Numbered from the stretch's first letter, positions 7,837 to 17,193 are shown. The stretch is DNA of 20,624 nt from Chara braunii (GCA_003427395.1 BFEA01000186.1:1041245-1061868), one strand, 5' to 3'. Program-made: numbers and translations. Notes: a model not told the origin generated them from the letters alone.

Positions 7837-7902
7837 CAAACTTGTTTTCATAAGTAGCTTGCTCCTTTAGTAATATTAATTCTCCTATCTTTAAAGGCTA
7901 AG
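7437..7902. other. AT-rich gene-free DNA with (AT)n tract
   Basis: No gene recognised. Contains a pure (TA)n tract at 7805-7832. Composition is like the DNA to the left of the hAT-like element, consistent with one AT-rich locus split by the insertion. Confidence 0.6.
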
Positions 7903-8690
7903 TGAAAAACCATCACTTAGAGTTATTGCTAGAGTTATCATAAACTATGACCTTCACTTAGGGCCACATTCATATTCATTGCTTCAAATACAATTGTACT
8001 GAGGTCTTTCCTTACAACCATTTGAATTTAGTCGTTCGCTTCAGGACTGTTTGTCTACTATAGAAAAATGTCATTTCGTATGGCTGTCACTTAGCGTCAT
8101 TGCTTACTGTCAATTGTAATTAGGTTTTGCTTAAAGTGTGTTTGTTGATGTTAGAAAACTGTCATTTCATATGGCTTTCACTTAGGGCCATTGCTACATT
8201 TATCGTAATCTGTGACCATTGACCTTCGCTTTTGGACATATTCTTGCGTGAAATGAAAATGTATTTAGGCCTTTGCTTGCAAGCTATTTGAATTTAGTCC
8301 TTCGCTGAGGAATTGTTTGTGACTTAAGAGAAGTGACATTTCGTATGGCTTTCACTTAGAGCCATTGCTTAGTATCATTTGTAATTAGGTTTTTGTATAA
8401 AGTTTATTCTTTGACTTTAAAAAAATGTCTTGTCGTATGACTTTCACTTAGAGCCATTGCTACATTTGTCCTAAACTGCGGCCTTCGTTTAGAGCCATAT
8501 TCATATTCATTGCTTCTAATACAAATGTATGTAGGCCTTTCCTTACAACCATTTTGATTTAGTCATTTGCTTAAGAACTCTTTGTCGACTATAGGAAGTG
8601 ACATTTCATATGGCTTTCACTTAGAGTCATTGCTTACTGCCAATTTTAATTACGTTTTTGCTTAAAGTTTGTTTGTTGAAAAGTGCACTC
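7903..8690 (+). repeat. Higher-order tandem repeat, period about 266 bp
   Basis: Two related subunits alternate, a shorter one of about 92 bp and a longer one of about 174 bp. Both start with a variant of GACATTTCGTATGGCTTTCA followed by CTTAGAGCCATTGCT. Starts are seen near 8070, 8161, 8335, 8428 and 8601, and a long-type subunit precedes 8070. The 8070-8334 and 8335-8600 pairs therefore give a higher-order period of about 266 bp. Copies are well diverged. Confidence 0.85.
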
Positions 8691-8764
8691 GCAATTAACG
8701 AGCACCTGAAATTTCAGAATGAAAGATTCTGAAGTGGTATGAAACCGCTGAAATTGCATGAAGA

Positions 8765-8819
8765 CACTTCAGGTCATTTCAGAAGTTTCGAGTGGTTTTC
8801 AGAACAAGTTTTATGGGTT

Positions 8820-8850
<31 letters not shown>

Positions 8851-9411
8851 TTTTTTCGGCCACTTCAGGTCATTTCAGGAATTTCAGGTGGGGACCTGAA
8901 GCTGCTGAAGTGGCTGAAGCTTCTGAAAGGGGTTTCAGACACCCCCATCCAACCATTTGGATGAGGGTACCTGAAACCCCTGTTAGAAGCTTCAACCACT
9001 TCAGGTCATTTCAGGAATTTCATGAGGGGACCTGAAACCACTGAAGTGGCTGAAGCTTCTTAAAGGGGTTTTAGGTACCCCCATCCAAATGGTTGGATGA
9101 GGGTACCTGAAATCCCTTTCAGAAGGTTCAGCCACTTCAGGTTACTTCAGAAATTTCAGCTGGGGACCTGAAACTATTGAAGTGGCTGCAGCTTCTGAAA
9201 GGGGTTTCAGGTACCCCCATCCCACCATTTGGAATGAATCTGTAGGCAACATGAAAGTGGTGTATCAAACTGAAGTGGCTGAGCTGCCTGAGCTGCCTGA
9301 AGGCGGTTTCAATCAACCCCATGTATAGATCCACACACAATCTGAAAGTGGTGTAGTAACCTAAAGTGGCTGAACTGCCTGGAAAGGAGACCTGAAAATA
9401 TATGCACCCGT
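8765..9411. repeat. 136-bp satellite made of imperfect palindromes (CTGAAG repeats)
   Basis: CACTTCAGGTxATTTCAG recurs at 8861, 8997 and 9133, exactly 136 bp apart, with a broken copy at 8765 interrupted by a T run (about 8819-8842). Each monomer has dyad symmetry: CTGAAGTGG-CTGAAGCTTCT... on one side and its reverse complement on the other. The clearest palindrome spans 9041-9140. From 9240 on the repeats decay into CTGAAGTGGCTGAxCTGCCTG variants up to the gypsy fragment. The short frames across it are artefacts. Confidence 0.9.
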
Positions 9412-11040
9412 TAACCATATCTCGTCCCCCGATGAATGACTAGGATGTGATCCACTATGTTGAGCCAAAGTCTCGTATCTCTAGCTGCGATATTCCACTG
9501 AAGGGCGGTCTTGATTACTCAAATCGCGTTTTCTACGAGGCCGTTCGATTGGGACATATGCGGAGCGGTGTTCCGAATGGAGACATCATGCGCGACCAGA
9601 CTCCTTAAGACTTCCTCTAGGAATTTGGCCTCATTGTCCGTTAGGATTTCCTCGGTATCCTGATGCATTCCGAGGAAACAGTTGACATATCACACAATTT
9701 TCGTCGTCTGTTGTGTTTTGCAGGGATACGCCTCTATCCATTTGGAGAAATGACCCACAAAAACAAGGAGGACTGAATACTCGCAACTATTCGGCTCAGA
9801 GGGAACGATAATATCTGTCGTGACCGTACTAACTTTTTGGAATGGTCGCTCGAGTATCATTGGAAAAACGGACCGGGGAGGTTGAATCGGCGCTTTATCT
9901 GCCGCGTAGACTAAACAATTTTTGATAATGAATTTAACATCGTCCCTGATATTGGACCAGTTCCATTCGTTCTTGTCAATAACTAACTCTGTAATCCTGA
10001 CAGCAAAATGAGCGACGGTCTCCTCGTGAGCTAACTTAACCCTATCGTACCTCATGAACGGATGAGGTACTGACACCCAAATCCCACTCTCATCAGTCTT
10101 TCGTTTTTCTAACGGTCCTTCGCTCCATAAATAATCCCGTGCCCTCTCGTTGGCCCGCCTCCGATCTTCCTTGGTGAATTCTCGGAGGGAGTTGCCGACC
10201 ACCATAGCTATTAGAAAGACGTCTGTCCATACGTAAGCAAGCCGAAATCTGCGTGTCTTTTCCAGTCGTTTGGACATGGCTTCGGGGAATCGAGCCTCCG
10301 TCGGGATCTTGTCGGTACGGCACAAGGGACATAACCAAGCTTTATCCGTGTTCCTATATTAGACGCAAGATCCATGGGCCCTAGAGACACATCGTTCATA
10401 GTCTATCCACTCGACATAACCTTCCCCAGTAGGACGCATATGGACCAAATAAACTCGTGATACTGCTTCGCAAAAGTAGCAGAACTTGTCGGGCAGGGAA
10501 AGCAAAGAAAAAGATGAGACGAGAGAAAGGGGGCCCTTAGAATTACCTTCTCCACCCGTTGCCATGAGGCCCCGTGTGACTTCAGAGGGTCTGGGGAGAA
10601 TGGCCACTTCTCCGTACGACGGTTCCTTGGTCGGCTCCGGCTCCTTCCACGGAGTGATCTCTTCTCCCTTAGCCACCTTGATCGGCCGATGCAGTTGTGT
10701 CAGCCCGACCGCGTTTCTATGCTTCTCCGTCTTCCAATGGACAATGTCAAAATCATACTCCTGTAGTCGGACAACCCATCGTCCAATCATCCCTGTATAG
10801 TTAGTGAGCCTCTTTAGAGCCAACAGGGGCTCATGATCCGTAACGAGGAGAAACTTCTTCACGCATAGGTACGGATGAAAATGTTGGATTCCCCAGACGA
10901 CCGCGTAGCATTCGCCTTGAGGCGCCGAGTCGTTCCGTCCTTCGTCCGGTACTTTTCGCGAGGTGTACTCAACTACGTGTTCTCGGTCGCCCTTCCCATT
11001 CTGTGCTAAAATGGCAGAGATCACCTCAGGCTGCCGGTTC
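9412..11040 (-). pseudogene. Ty3/gypsy retrotransposon pol fragment: RNase H, PHD-like finger, integrase
   Basis: Pol of an LTR retrotransposon, read leftwards in one frame. RNase H: AILAQ, HVVEYTSRK, then GECYAVVW (catalytic Glu), LVTDHEPLLAL (catalytic Asp) and RWVVRLQEYDFDIVHW. The first Asp lies beyond the right break, and the last (normally NADALSR) has become NAVGLTQ. A cysteine-rich finger follows at 10320-10481, then the integrase. Its HHCC zinc finger (LAHEETVAHF...NC) has lost the last Cys. The DDE core is visible as TTDI, LTDNEAKF and NGLVENAI. In-frame stops are TAA at 10359-10361 and TGA at 9690-9692 and 9519-9521; the last matches an Arg position (CGA to TGA). Reverse transcriptase, protease and gag are missing, because the frame is cut where the repeat starts at 11043. 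The left end runs into the CTGAAG satellite. Clearly dead. Confidence 0.9.
10320..10481 (-). other. PHD-finger-like C4HC3 module between RNase H and integrase
   Basis: Within the gypsy pol frame the metal-ligand spacing is CYFC, 23 residues, then Y-x2-C-x4-H-x2-C, 11 positions, then W-L-C-P-L-C. This is the PHD pattern including the Trp two residues before the penultimate Cys. The third Cys is a Tyr (TAT, one G-to-A step from TGT), and a TAA (10359-10361) lies between the fifth and sixth Cys. PHD fingers read histone H3 tails, so a role in choosing integration sites is conceivable; that role is inference. Confidence 0.6.
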
Positions 11041-11745
11041 GTTGTCGGGACAAATATCCTGACAAGGGTATTTGCTGGGGATTTTAAACATCGAACGATA
11101 TCCAACTCTTTCGTTGGATTGAAAGACTTGATGAGAATGATTTTTGTCGAAAGTTTATTCAGATCTGACCTATGACTGAGAGACTAAATTTTTTTTTGAG
11201 CCTAAGTTTGGATGCCTATGGCGTCCGAGAGTAGCGACGGTAACTGGCAATGCTTCGCTTTTGTCGAAGCCACAAAAGTGCACGTTCATGGGAACGTTAA
11301 AGCAAGACCTACTCTACCTAAACTAATATCGTGCGACTGCTAAACCGCGCGATTCAGAGCCTTAGTAGGCTAAACGAAGGGTCATGCCGGATATGGGTGG
11401 TCTCTCAGGCTATCGAGATAGCCGGCCACGAAAAAGGAAGGCCGTAGGCAGGTGGAGTCTGCAAGGCCTCGGGCACACAGGGCGTGCAGGGCCACAAGCA
11501 GGTAGGGCCTGCAAGGCCATAGGCGGGGGGGGGGGGGTGGAGCAGGCGGTGCCTGCTGTGCTGCAAGTAGGAGAGGTGGCTGGGCTGAGCTCTTCTTATA
11601 GACGAGATGCTCTTACTACTCTCGTAGTAGGAGCTAGCCCAGTAGGTTAGCATATCAGAATCTTACCCTGCAGATGCGGGGATCAAATCAACATGCACCG
11701 CTGGGCTGACTCCTTTTGGAGCAGCCATCTGTAAAGCAGACGAGC

Positions 11746-11783
11746 GCGACCGATTTCGGTCGCATGATCATCAAGATCATGCG
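11746..11783. repeat. Two adjoining hairpins of copy A
   Basis: GCGACCGA-tt-TCGGTCGC (11746-11763, perfect 8 bp) overlaps CGCATGATC-5-GATCATGCG (11761-11783, perfect 9 bp). Both recur in copies B and C with paired base changes that keep the stems. Confidence 0.85.
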
Positions 11784-11867
11784 GCGGAAATTCGCCGCGC
11801 CGAATTGGGCATGGTCCCTGCACAAGGATGACACGCATAAATCGAGAAACGGTCTGATTATTCTATT

Positions 11868-11960
11868 TCAATCTCAACTGGGATCGAACCTGGGCCTGTA
11901 TTTGAACAGTTCGTGGGCGTTCCACGAACAGGTAAGTGACCGTTAGCATAAGCGAACGGC
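11868..11960 (-). other. Degenerate tRNA-like unit in copy A
   Basis: Minus strand carries a perfect box B (GGTTCGATCC, 11881-11890) and, upstream on that strand, an 8-bp perfect hairpin (11909-11929) where copies B and C have their anticodon-arm-like stem. Box A is not recognisable here. No T-run terminator follows closely, unlike the other copies. Confidence 0.45.
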
Positions 11961-12001
11961 TTTTAGGGAGAAAAAAAAAAAAAAACCCTAAATAAAGTGA
12001 A

Positions 12002-12078
12002 GCGCCAGTTGGCACTATCTGAAATGACTGGGGCGTTTCAACCCCAGTGCACCTGACGGTGTCCATTTCGAACGGACA
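12002..12078. repeat. Three-hairpin module M1
   Basis: H1 GCGCCA-gt-TGGCAC (12002-12015, one mismatch), H2 ACTGGGG-8-CCCCAGT (12027-12048, perfect), H3 TGTCC-9-GGACA (12060-12078). The gaps between hairpins are about 11 bases, and the module is preceded by A-rich DNA and GAAGCG. Same architecture as M2 and M3. Confidence 0.8.
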
Positions 12079-12182
12079 ACCGTTCTTTTTATAGGTAAGA
12101 ACATTTTTTTTTTGAAGATTTTGTTTTAAGATTCTTTTAGAATTTAGCAAAATCCCCATTCCTTCTGGATGAGAGGGCCACC

Positions 12183-12213
<31 letters not shown>

Positions 12214-12245
12214 CGAACTAAAACTAAAACTAAGAAACGAGCGAA

Positions 12246-12321
12246 GCACCAGTTGGTGCTAAGGGACCTGATGGGGACTTGAGGTCCCCATGACTTGTGG
12301 GAGGTGCCCGTATTTACGGGC
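12246..12321. repeat. Three-hairpin module M2
   Basis: H1 GCACCA-gt-TGGTGC (12246-12259, perfect), H2 ATGGGGAC-5-GTCCCCAT (12271-12291, perfect 8 bp), H3 GCCCGTA-tt-TACGGGC (12306-12321, perfect). Lies 244 bp after M1 and is preceded by an A26 run (12188-12213) and GCGAAGCA. Confidence 0.85.
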
Positions 12322-12330
12322 TGTCGTTGA

Positions 12331-13026
12331 TGGGACTACGCCTGTTCAATTGAACATGCAACCCTGAAATGGCTGAGTACAACCATTTCCAGAAACACTT
12401 GACCTAGGGAAACGGCCAGGTACTCTTGAAAATTGATGACCTTGGTTCCCCTAGGAGGAATGAGCACTGACGAAATTGTGCGTGGTTGTGGGGAAGGCAG
12501 CTGCCCACATGCCTCCGACTAGCTATAAAAGTCCGCTTGCCACCTAGCAGCCTCACACTTGTGGCAATGTTGTTGGGGTATTCAACTTGAGTAGATGCTG
12601 CCTGGCTGGCTGTTGGTGTAGTGAGGCGAACTGTTGGAGGTCTGCAGAAGCACTTGGATGGGGAGAAAGGCAGCCATAGCTAAAGGCTGGGGAGTTTTTT
12701 TGCCCCACCTTTCTGCTTGTGTTGTAGGCTTGTGTAGGAGCTCATTGCCCCACCTCTGCATGGGTGTCGGGGCCGGTGGGCTGCGTCAAGGTTGGACGGG
12801 GTAGTGAACGACAAGGGTCGTCGGGGGCTACATTGCCGAAGTTTTGACTCAACGGCGGCTTTTTCTTTAGAGGGAAGTGTTGTCATTTTTTGGGCATGGT
12901 GGCAGTAGCACTTCGGTAGTGAGGTGTTGCCGGACTGAAGGCGTGGTGGCATCAAGGTCTCCCTAAGGAGAGGTGCTATCCGTTAGGCGACACAACTGCG
13001 GCTTTATTTTTTTTGTGAGGTTACGC
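12331..13026 (+). repeat. Repeat module X1 with TATA-like sequence
   Basis: Diverged direct repeat of 14950-15500. Shared landmarks: GATGGGACTxCGxCTGTTCA, TTGAAATGGCT-type, GCTGCCCAC, TATAAAAG (12524-12531; TGTAAAAG in X2), AGCCATAGCTxAxGGCT, TTGCCCCACC and GGCTGCGTCAxGG. It leads straight into copy B, so A + M1/M2 + X1 forms one unit of a tandem array. TATAAAA suggests promoter function, but the direction and any transcript are unproven. No protein recognised. Confidence 0.7.
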
Positions 13027-13805
13027 TGTCGGGGCAAATACCTTGACAAGGGTATTTGTCGGGGGTTTTCAACGTCGGACGCTGTCTGACTCCCTCGTTG
13101 AATTGAAGGATTTGATGAGACTGACGTTGGCCAAAAGTTTATTCGAACCTGACCTATGACTAAAAGATTAAACGTTTTCGAATTCTGCACGCGTCCAGAA
13201 AAAACGGATGTGAATGGCAATACTTCGCTTAAGTCGAAGCTGCAAAAACTTGCAGACGTTGGGGGCGCTAAAAACTAAATCTATCCTACCTAAAAACTGT
13301 CGCGCGACTGCTAAGCCGCGCGATTCGGGGTCCGAATAGGCTAAAAGGGAGGATACGCCTGATAAGACTGCGGCGTGGGGATAATAGGTAGGTTTTGTCC
13401 CTAGGCCGCGGGGGTTGATCCCAAGCCAAAGGGGGGGAGGCCAACAGGCCTATGCCGAGGCCTAACCGTTAGGTGACCCTAAAGCCGTGGATGGGTAGCC
13501 ACCCATGGAGCGACAAACAGGTTGGGCCTAAGGCCTCAGGTAAGTAGGGCCTACGAGGCCGTAAGCAGGCGGTGCCTGCTGTGCTGCTGGCAGGAGAGGA
13601 GGTCGGGTCGAGCTCTTCTTATAGAAGGGATGCTCCTACTACTCTCGTAGTAGGAACCGCCGTTGCGGAGGTGTGGCCGATTTCGCGGAGGTGCGGCCGA
13701 TTTCGGCCGTGTGATCGATAGGATCACGCGGCTGAAATCCGCCACGCAGATCCGATGTGACCCCTGTGTAAGGTTGACACACACGGAAAAAAAAAAAAAA
13801 AAAAA

Positions 13806-13911
13806 GTGGATTTTTTTCGAATCTATTTGGATTTGAACCAAGGCCTGTATTTTGATTGCTCGTGGCTATAAGCTACGAGATCACGATGAGGCAGTTGGCT
13901 AGGCCAACGGG
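13806..13911 (-). ncRNA. tRNA-like unit of copy B (candidate Pol III transcript)
   Basis: On the minus strand: box A-like TGGCCTAGCCAA (13895-13906), an anticodon-arm-like stem with TTATA in the loop (13857-13877 region), and a T arm with box B GGTTCAAATCC (13829-13839). About 25 bases later comes a run of 19 T (minus strand of 13787-13805), as at a Pol III terminator. There is no matching acceptor stem and the spacer between D and anticodon arms is long, so it is a tRNA relic or SINE-like head rather than a working tRNA. Confidence 0.5.
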
Positions 13912-13958
13912 AAAAAAATAAAAAATAAAAAATAAAGAAAGGAAAAAGAAAAAACGAA

Positions 13959-14034
13959 GCGCCATATGGCGCAATGTGAAGTAATTGGGACTTAAAGTCC
14001 CCAGAGATGTGATAGGCGCCCGTTTAAAACGGGC
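13959..14034. repeat. Three-hairpin module M3
   Basis: H1 GCGCCATATGGCGC (13959-13972, perfect palindrome), H2 GGGACTT-a-AAGTCCC (13987-14001, perfect), H3 GCCCGTTT-a-AAACGGGC (14018-14034, perfect). Preceded by A-rich DNA and GAAGCG like M1 and M2. Confidence 0.85.
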
Positions 14035-14140
14035 AGCTATGTTAGGTAGCTTTTCTTTTTTTGTTTTTCTTCTTATTTTCTTTCTTAGATTCTGTTTAGA
14101 TTTTTATTCTTAATTTTTTTTTAGATTTTTTCTGTTTGAG

Positions 14141-14167
14141 TGCCCGTTCGTTTTGAACGAACGGGCA
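14141..14167. repeat. Extra H3-type hairpin, 12 bp perfect
   Basis: TGCCCGTTCGTT, three loop bases, AACGAACGGGCA. Begins like H3 of the three-hairpin modules but stands alone after a T-rich spacer. Confidence 0.85.
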
Positions 14168-14191
14168 ACTTAGGAGCTCGACTACGCCAGA

Positions 14192-14284
14192 CTGTTTCGT
14201 CGGACTTCCACTGACTCATCAAGAGGTTGTACCCCGATAGTCTGCTGATCGGGATGAACCTTCAGCCAGAACACGGAACTATAC

Positions 14285-14354
<70 letters not shown>

Positions 14355-14436
14355 ACGTGACTGGGATAGGCTGTTTCGTCGGACTTGCACCGACTCATCA
14401 GGGGGTTGTGCCTCGACAACCCATCTATGGATGGGC
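14192..14436 (+). repeat. Direct repeat of about 60 bp, period 179, around a microsatellite
   Basis: CTGTTTCGTCGGACTTxCAC followed by GACTCATCAxGxGGTTGTxCC occurs at 14192 and 14371. Each is followed by a 6-bp hairpin of different sequence: CCCGAT...ATCGGG in the first, CCCATC-4-GATGGG in the second. Between them lie (TG)n 14290-14322, (AG)n 14322-14346 and a run of nine G. Confidence 0.8.
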
Positions 14437-14563
14437 AAAAACGAGTGAATGTGCCGCGCTGCGTGGCTATGTGAGAAGGCTTCGTGGGACTAATTGCCCA
14501 CGATTCAGGTGAGTTCGTTGATTTTTTTGTAGGTTTTTTTTTTTGTTATTGTTTTTCTTTTAT

Positions 14564-14624
<61 letters not shown>

Positions 14625-14684
14625 TTCTAGTTCCCCTTCCTCCCCCTGAACGTCATGGTAGCAAAGAGCTGCACCCGTTCATGA
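14437..14684. other. T-rich filler including a run of 58 T
   Basis: No gene. A pure T run spans 14566-14623. Its flanks are also T-rich. Length of such runs in assemblies is unreliable. Confidence 0.85.
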
Positions 14685-14949
14685 CTAGAAACAGACAGTT
14701 GCTCTCTGTGATTGTTTAAACCTGGCACTTTTGGTGTCCAGGTGCGGGCACGTTAAAGAAGGCAGGGTTAGTAGGGACGAAGAGGTGGAGAAGAAAATAA
14801 TAAGTAACAGCCATGAACGTGGCCGCGGGATTTGAGAAGATGCAGGGAGTAGAAAGAAGAAGGAGAAGAGAGAAAAAAAAGAAGAAGGAAAGAAAGAAAA
14901 CGACCGCGAATATGGTCGCGGCCGTGGAACAGATACATCCCCCAGAAGC
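14685..14949. other. Purine-rich spacer, no gene
   Basis: Polypurine GAAG/GAGAA-type sequence dominates 14825-14900 on this strand. Short frames on the minus strand are Phe/Ser/Leu-rich low-complexity translations of it. Confidence 0.65.
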
Positions 14950-15500
14950 TTCCAGGGGCTGATGGGACTGCGTCTGTTCAGTTGAGCATGCAGTCTTGAA
15001 ATGGCTTGGTACTGCCATTTTGGACTGCGCCTCGCCGTGGGTGGCGGCCAGGTGCATAGCCAGAGCAAGGGACTTGATGTTCCTAGTGGAACATCAAGAT
15101 TCTCAACCCTCGATCGAAGTTCAGATCGAGGGCTAGGCTCAGCCCCATTTTTTGGTTGAGCCTCAAGTGGCTGCCCACCACTCCAGCCCAGCTGTAAAAG
15201 CAGGGCTGGCCAGCAGCATCCTCACTCAATTGAGGTGTTGCCAACATTCTGATTGAGTATGGAGTGGAGAGCAGCATTATGCTGCCAAAGTGCTGAGGCC
15301 CAGCGAGTGAAGGTGTTGAAGTGGAGAGTGGAGGTTTGCAGGGAGTTGGAGGAGGAGAAGGGAGACAACCATAGCTGAGGGCTTGGAGCTTTGCCCCACC
15401 CTTGTGCGTGTGCTGTGTATGTGGGCTGGTGCTGCGGTGGTAAGGCTGCGTCAGGGCCCGGACGGTGCGCCAAGCGACACTTATTTTAGTGGGGTTATGC
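14950..15500 (+). repeat. Repeat module X2
   Basis: Diverged copy of X1 (12331-13026). It carries additional strong hairpins: CTTGATGTTCC-4-GGAACATCAAG (15073-15098, 11 bp perfect) and CCCTCGATC-8-GATCGAGGG (15107-15132, 9 bp perfect). The TATA-like box of X1 is TGTAAAAG here. The 270-codon minus-strand frame across 15083-15895 is compositional and resembles no family I know. Confidence 0.7.
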
Positions 15501-15735
15501 TGCCGGATTTTTCCGGCGACGGCATTGGTTTTAACGGCTGTGGTGCGGAAGCACTGCCGTTTTTCCATGGTGGTAGCGGCGACGACACTTTGTTTGGGAG
15601 ATGCCGCGTGGTTTTCGCGGCGGCGATAGTTTTTTGTTGACGTACTGCGGGAGCGCTGCCGAATTGCTTTCGGCGGCAATTGTGACGCGGAAGCGCTGCC
15701 GGGTTTTTGCGGCGGCGTGGTACCGGTTTTGACAG
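15497..15735 (+). repeat. GC-rich hairpin minisatellite
   Basis: Five degenerate units of about 40-50 bp follow the scheme (GCGGAAGCG)CTGCCG-N-TTTT-N-CGGCGGC, each able to fold on CCG/CGG arms, for example GCCGGA-ttt-TCCGGC near 15501. A poorer version follows X1 at 12840-12960. Confidence 0.65.
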
Positions 15736-15777
15736 CGCGGCGAGTGGCAGTTTCTGCGTGTTCACTGGGGGCCACCT

Positions 15778-15803
15778 TTATTATTATTATTATTATTATT
15801 ATT
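15778..15803. repeat. (ATT)n microsatellite
   Basis: Pure ATT repeat of about eight units followed by T6. Confidence 0.95.
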
Positions 15804-17193
15804 TTTTCGACGCACAGTGCAAACGGTTTTGAGTTCTGGATTATCAGGTATTGCGGGCGATAGTATGGGATTGCAATGGGACCATCTGGGACCATTTTGG
15901 GACTAGGTGGGACTAGTTGTTGTGATCGAGACCGCCATGTTGGCGTTGTTATTGTAAGCGGACAGGGTGATTCGAGGCGGTATTGACTTGCAGTTGGTTG
16001 GGGAGTATCCTTGGTGGGGGAAGTACAATTGGGACTATGTTGGGGTAGCCTGGGACATGGTGACCACGTGAAAACTCATTTGTGGGAACACCCTCCTAGA
16101 GGGCTACCTCGCTTGAGTTTGTGTGACTTAGTCTCTGCTCATTTGAACACTCGGAGAAAAACGCGGACTGTCATTCACGAGAAAGGCCACTACTTATGAG
16201 TTGTGTGCCGCATATTTTTCTACGACGGTCATGTTTTTCTGATTGATATATTACTCGACTTTCTTGAGTGAGCTGATTCAAACTTCACTCAAGGTCGGTC
16301 AATGACTCATATTTCCCTTCAAACCTGTGTGAACCCACACTTGTTTGGCCGTGTTCATTGAATGTTCATTGAAAAGGCACAGAAAATGTGTGTTTGCATG
16401 TGAATGGTGAGGTCTGAATTGAGTGCGGGATGGTACTGTCTTTCTTTGAACATGTTTCCTTTGTTTGTTGTGCAGGTAGGTAGAAGGATGCTTGCAAAGG
16501 AGATTGATTATGCTTATTTGAGAGAAGGGAAAATAATTGTCTTCCCTTTATTTCTCACCTACCCGGATGTCAATAAGGACTTGTTGTTCTGAAAAAGGTC
16601 AATTCAATATATGTCGGACAATGAATACGATTGAAATAAAGCACATGATGTCAAATGGACTTAGACTTTCCCACAGGATTGACCCGTTCTATCCCGAATG
16701 ACCTTTTCTACTTGTACCTGTCTAAATGATTCTTATTTTTTGCCTCCTGTGGTTCTTTTCGTCTAAGTTACCCTGAACTTATGAGGGAAAATAACAAATG
16801 AAATCTACTTGCAGTTGACGCATCCGCTATCTCTAGGGAGCATCTGGGGCGGGGGTTCGTTGCTTTAGGACCCGACCCTGTTATCGACCCAGAGTGGACC
16901 GTTCTACGGGGGGGTACTTGCCGATTCGGTGGAGACGGCCCGACTTCTGAGATCTGAGTTTTGCGCTCAAACGTGGAGGAGAAGTACCCCAGACCACTTC
17001 CTAGAGGGAAAGGCATGCGACACGTCAAACAATGCCCCTGATCAAGAATCAATCGCAAAGTAGTTTGTCATCCGAAAAGATTGAAAACGGATGAAGGAAT
17101 GTATGTGCGTCGAGTTTCAGGTCGGTAGTAGGCTGGAATGAAAGACTTTGGCAACGCATCTCATCAAATCAAAACTAAGGCAACCGATTAACT
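15804..17193. other. No recognisable gene
   Basis: Both strands read; only frames shorter than 100 codons, none resembling a known family. A short tandem array of TGGGACCAT/TGGGACTAG units lies at about 15875-15917. The block 16800-17050 is GC-rich and may be old retroelement sequence, but nothing specific supports that. Confidence 0.55.

Larger units (their letters stand above)
11043..12330. repeat. Hairpin-rich long repeat, copy A
   Basis: The copy begins TGTCGGGA and shares its order of landmarks with copies B (13027) and C (19657): the CAAATA...TATTTG hairpin (11051-11074), AAAGTTTATTC plus CTGACCTATGACT, CTTCGCTTTTGTCGAAGC, the GCGCGATTC region, GCAGGCGGTGCCTGC, CTTCTTATAGA, TCTCGTAGTAGGAG, hairpins at 11746-11783, a tRNA-like unit and three-hairpin modules at 12002 and 12246. 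It is the most diverged copy. It starts exactly where the gypsy pol is interrupted, so it either inserted into that element or marks a rearrangement. Starting TG suggests an LTR, but I could not fix the other end or orientation. Reading frames in it are shadows of the repeat. Confidence 0.8.
13027..14034. repeat. Hairpin-rich long repeat, copy B
   Basis: Begins TGTCGGGG and is clearly close to copy C along its whole length: TGACTCCCTCGTT, CCAAAAGTTTATTCGAACCT, CAGAAAAAACGGATGTGAAT, GGGGATAATAGGTAGGTTTT, GTGGATGGGTAGCCACCCA and GCAGGCGGTGCCTGC. It ends in the tRNA-like unit and three-hairpin module M3. Conserved hairpins include 13035-13058, 13693-13710 and 13708-13730. An A19 run lies at 13787-13805. 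No coding sequence recognised. Confidence 0.85.

Noticed and set aside
8765-9411. CRISPR-like array from the regularly spaced CTTCAGG motifs
   Set aside because: The whole 136-bp monomer is repeated, spacers included, with internal dyad symmetry. This is satellite DNA, not repeats with unique spacers.
10486-11175. Plus-strand frames opposite the gypsy pol
   Set aside because: Antisense of RNase H and linker; no independent support.
15083-15895. 270-codon minus-strand open frame
   Set aside because: Overlaps repeat module X2, a hairpin minisatellite and an ATT microsatellite (giving an Ile run). The translation resembles no family and the frame is not conserved in X1.
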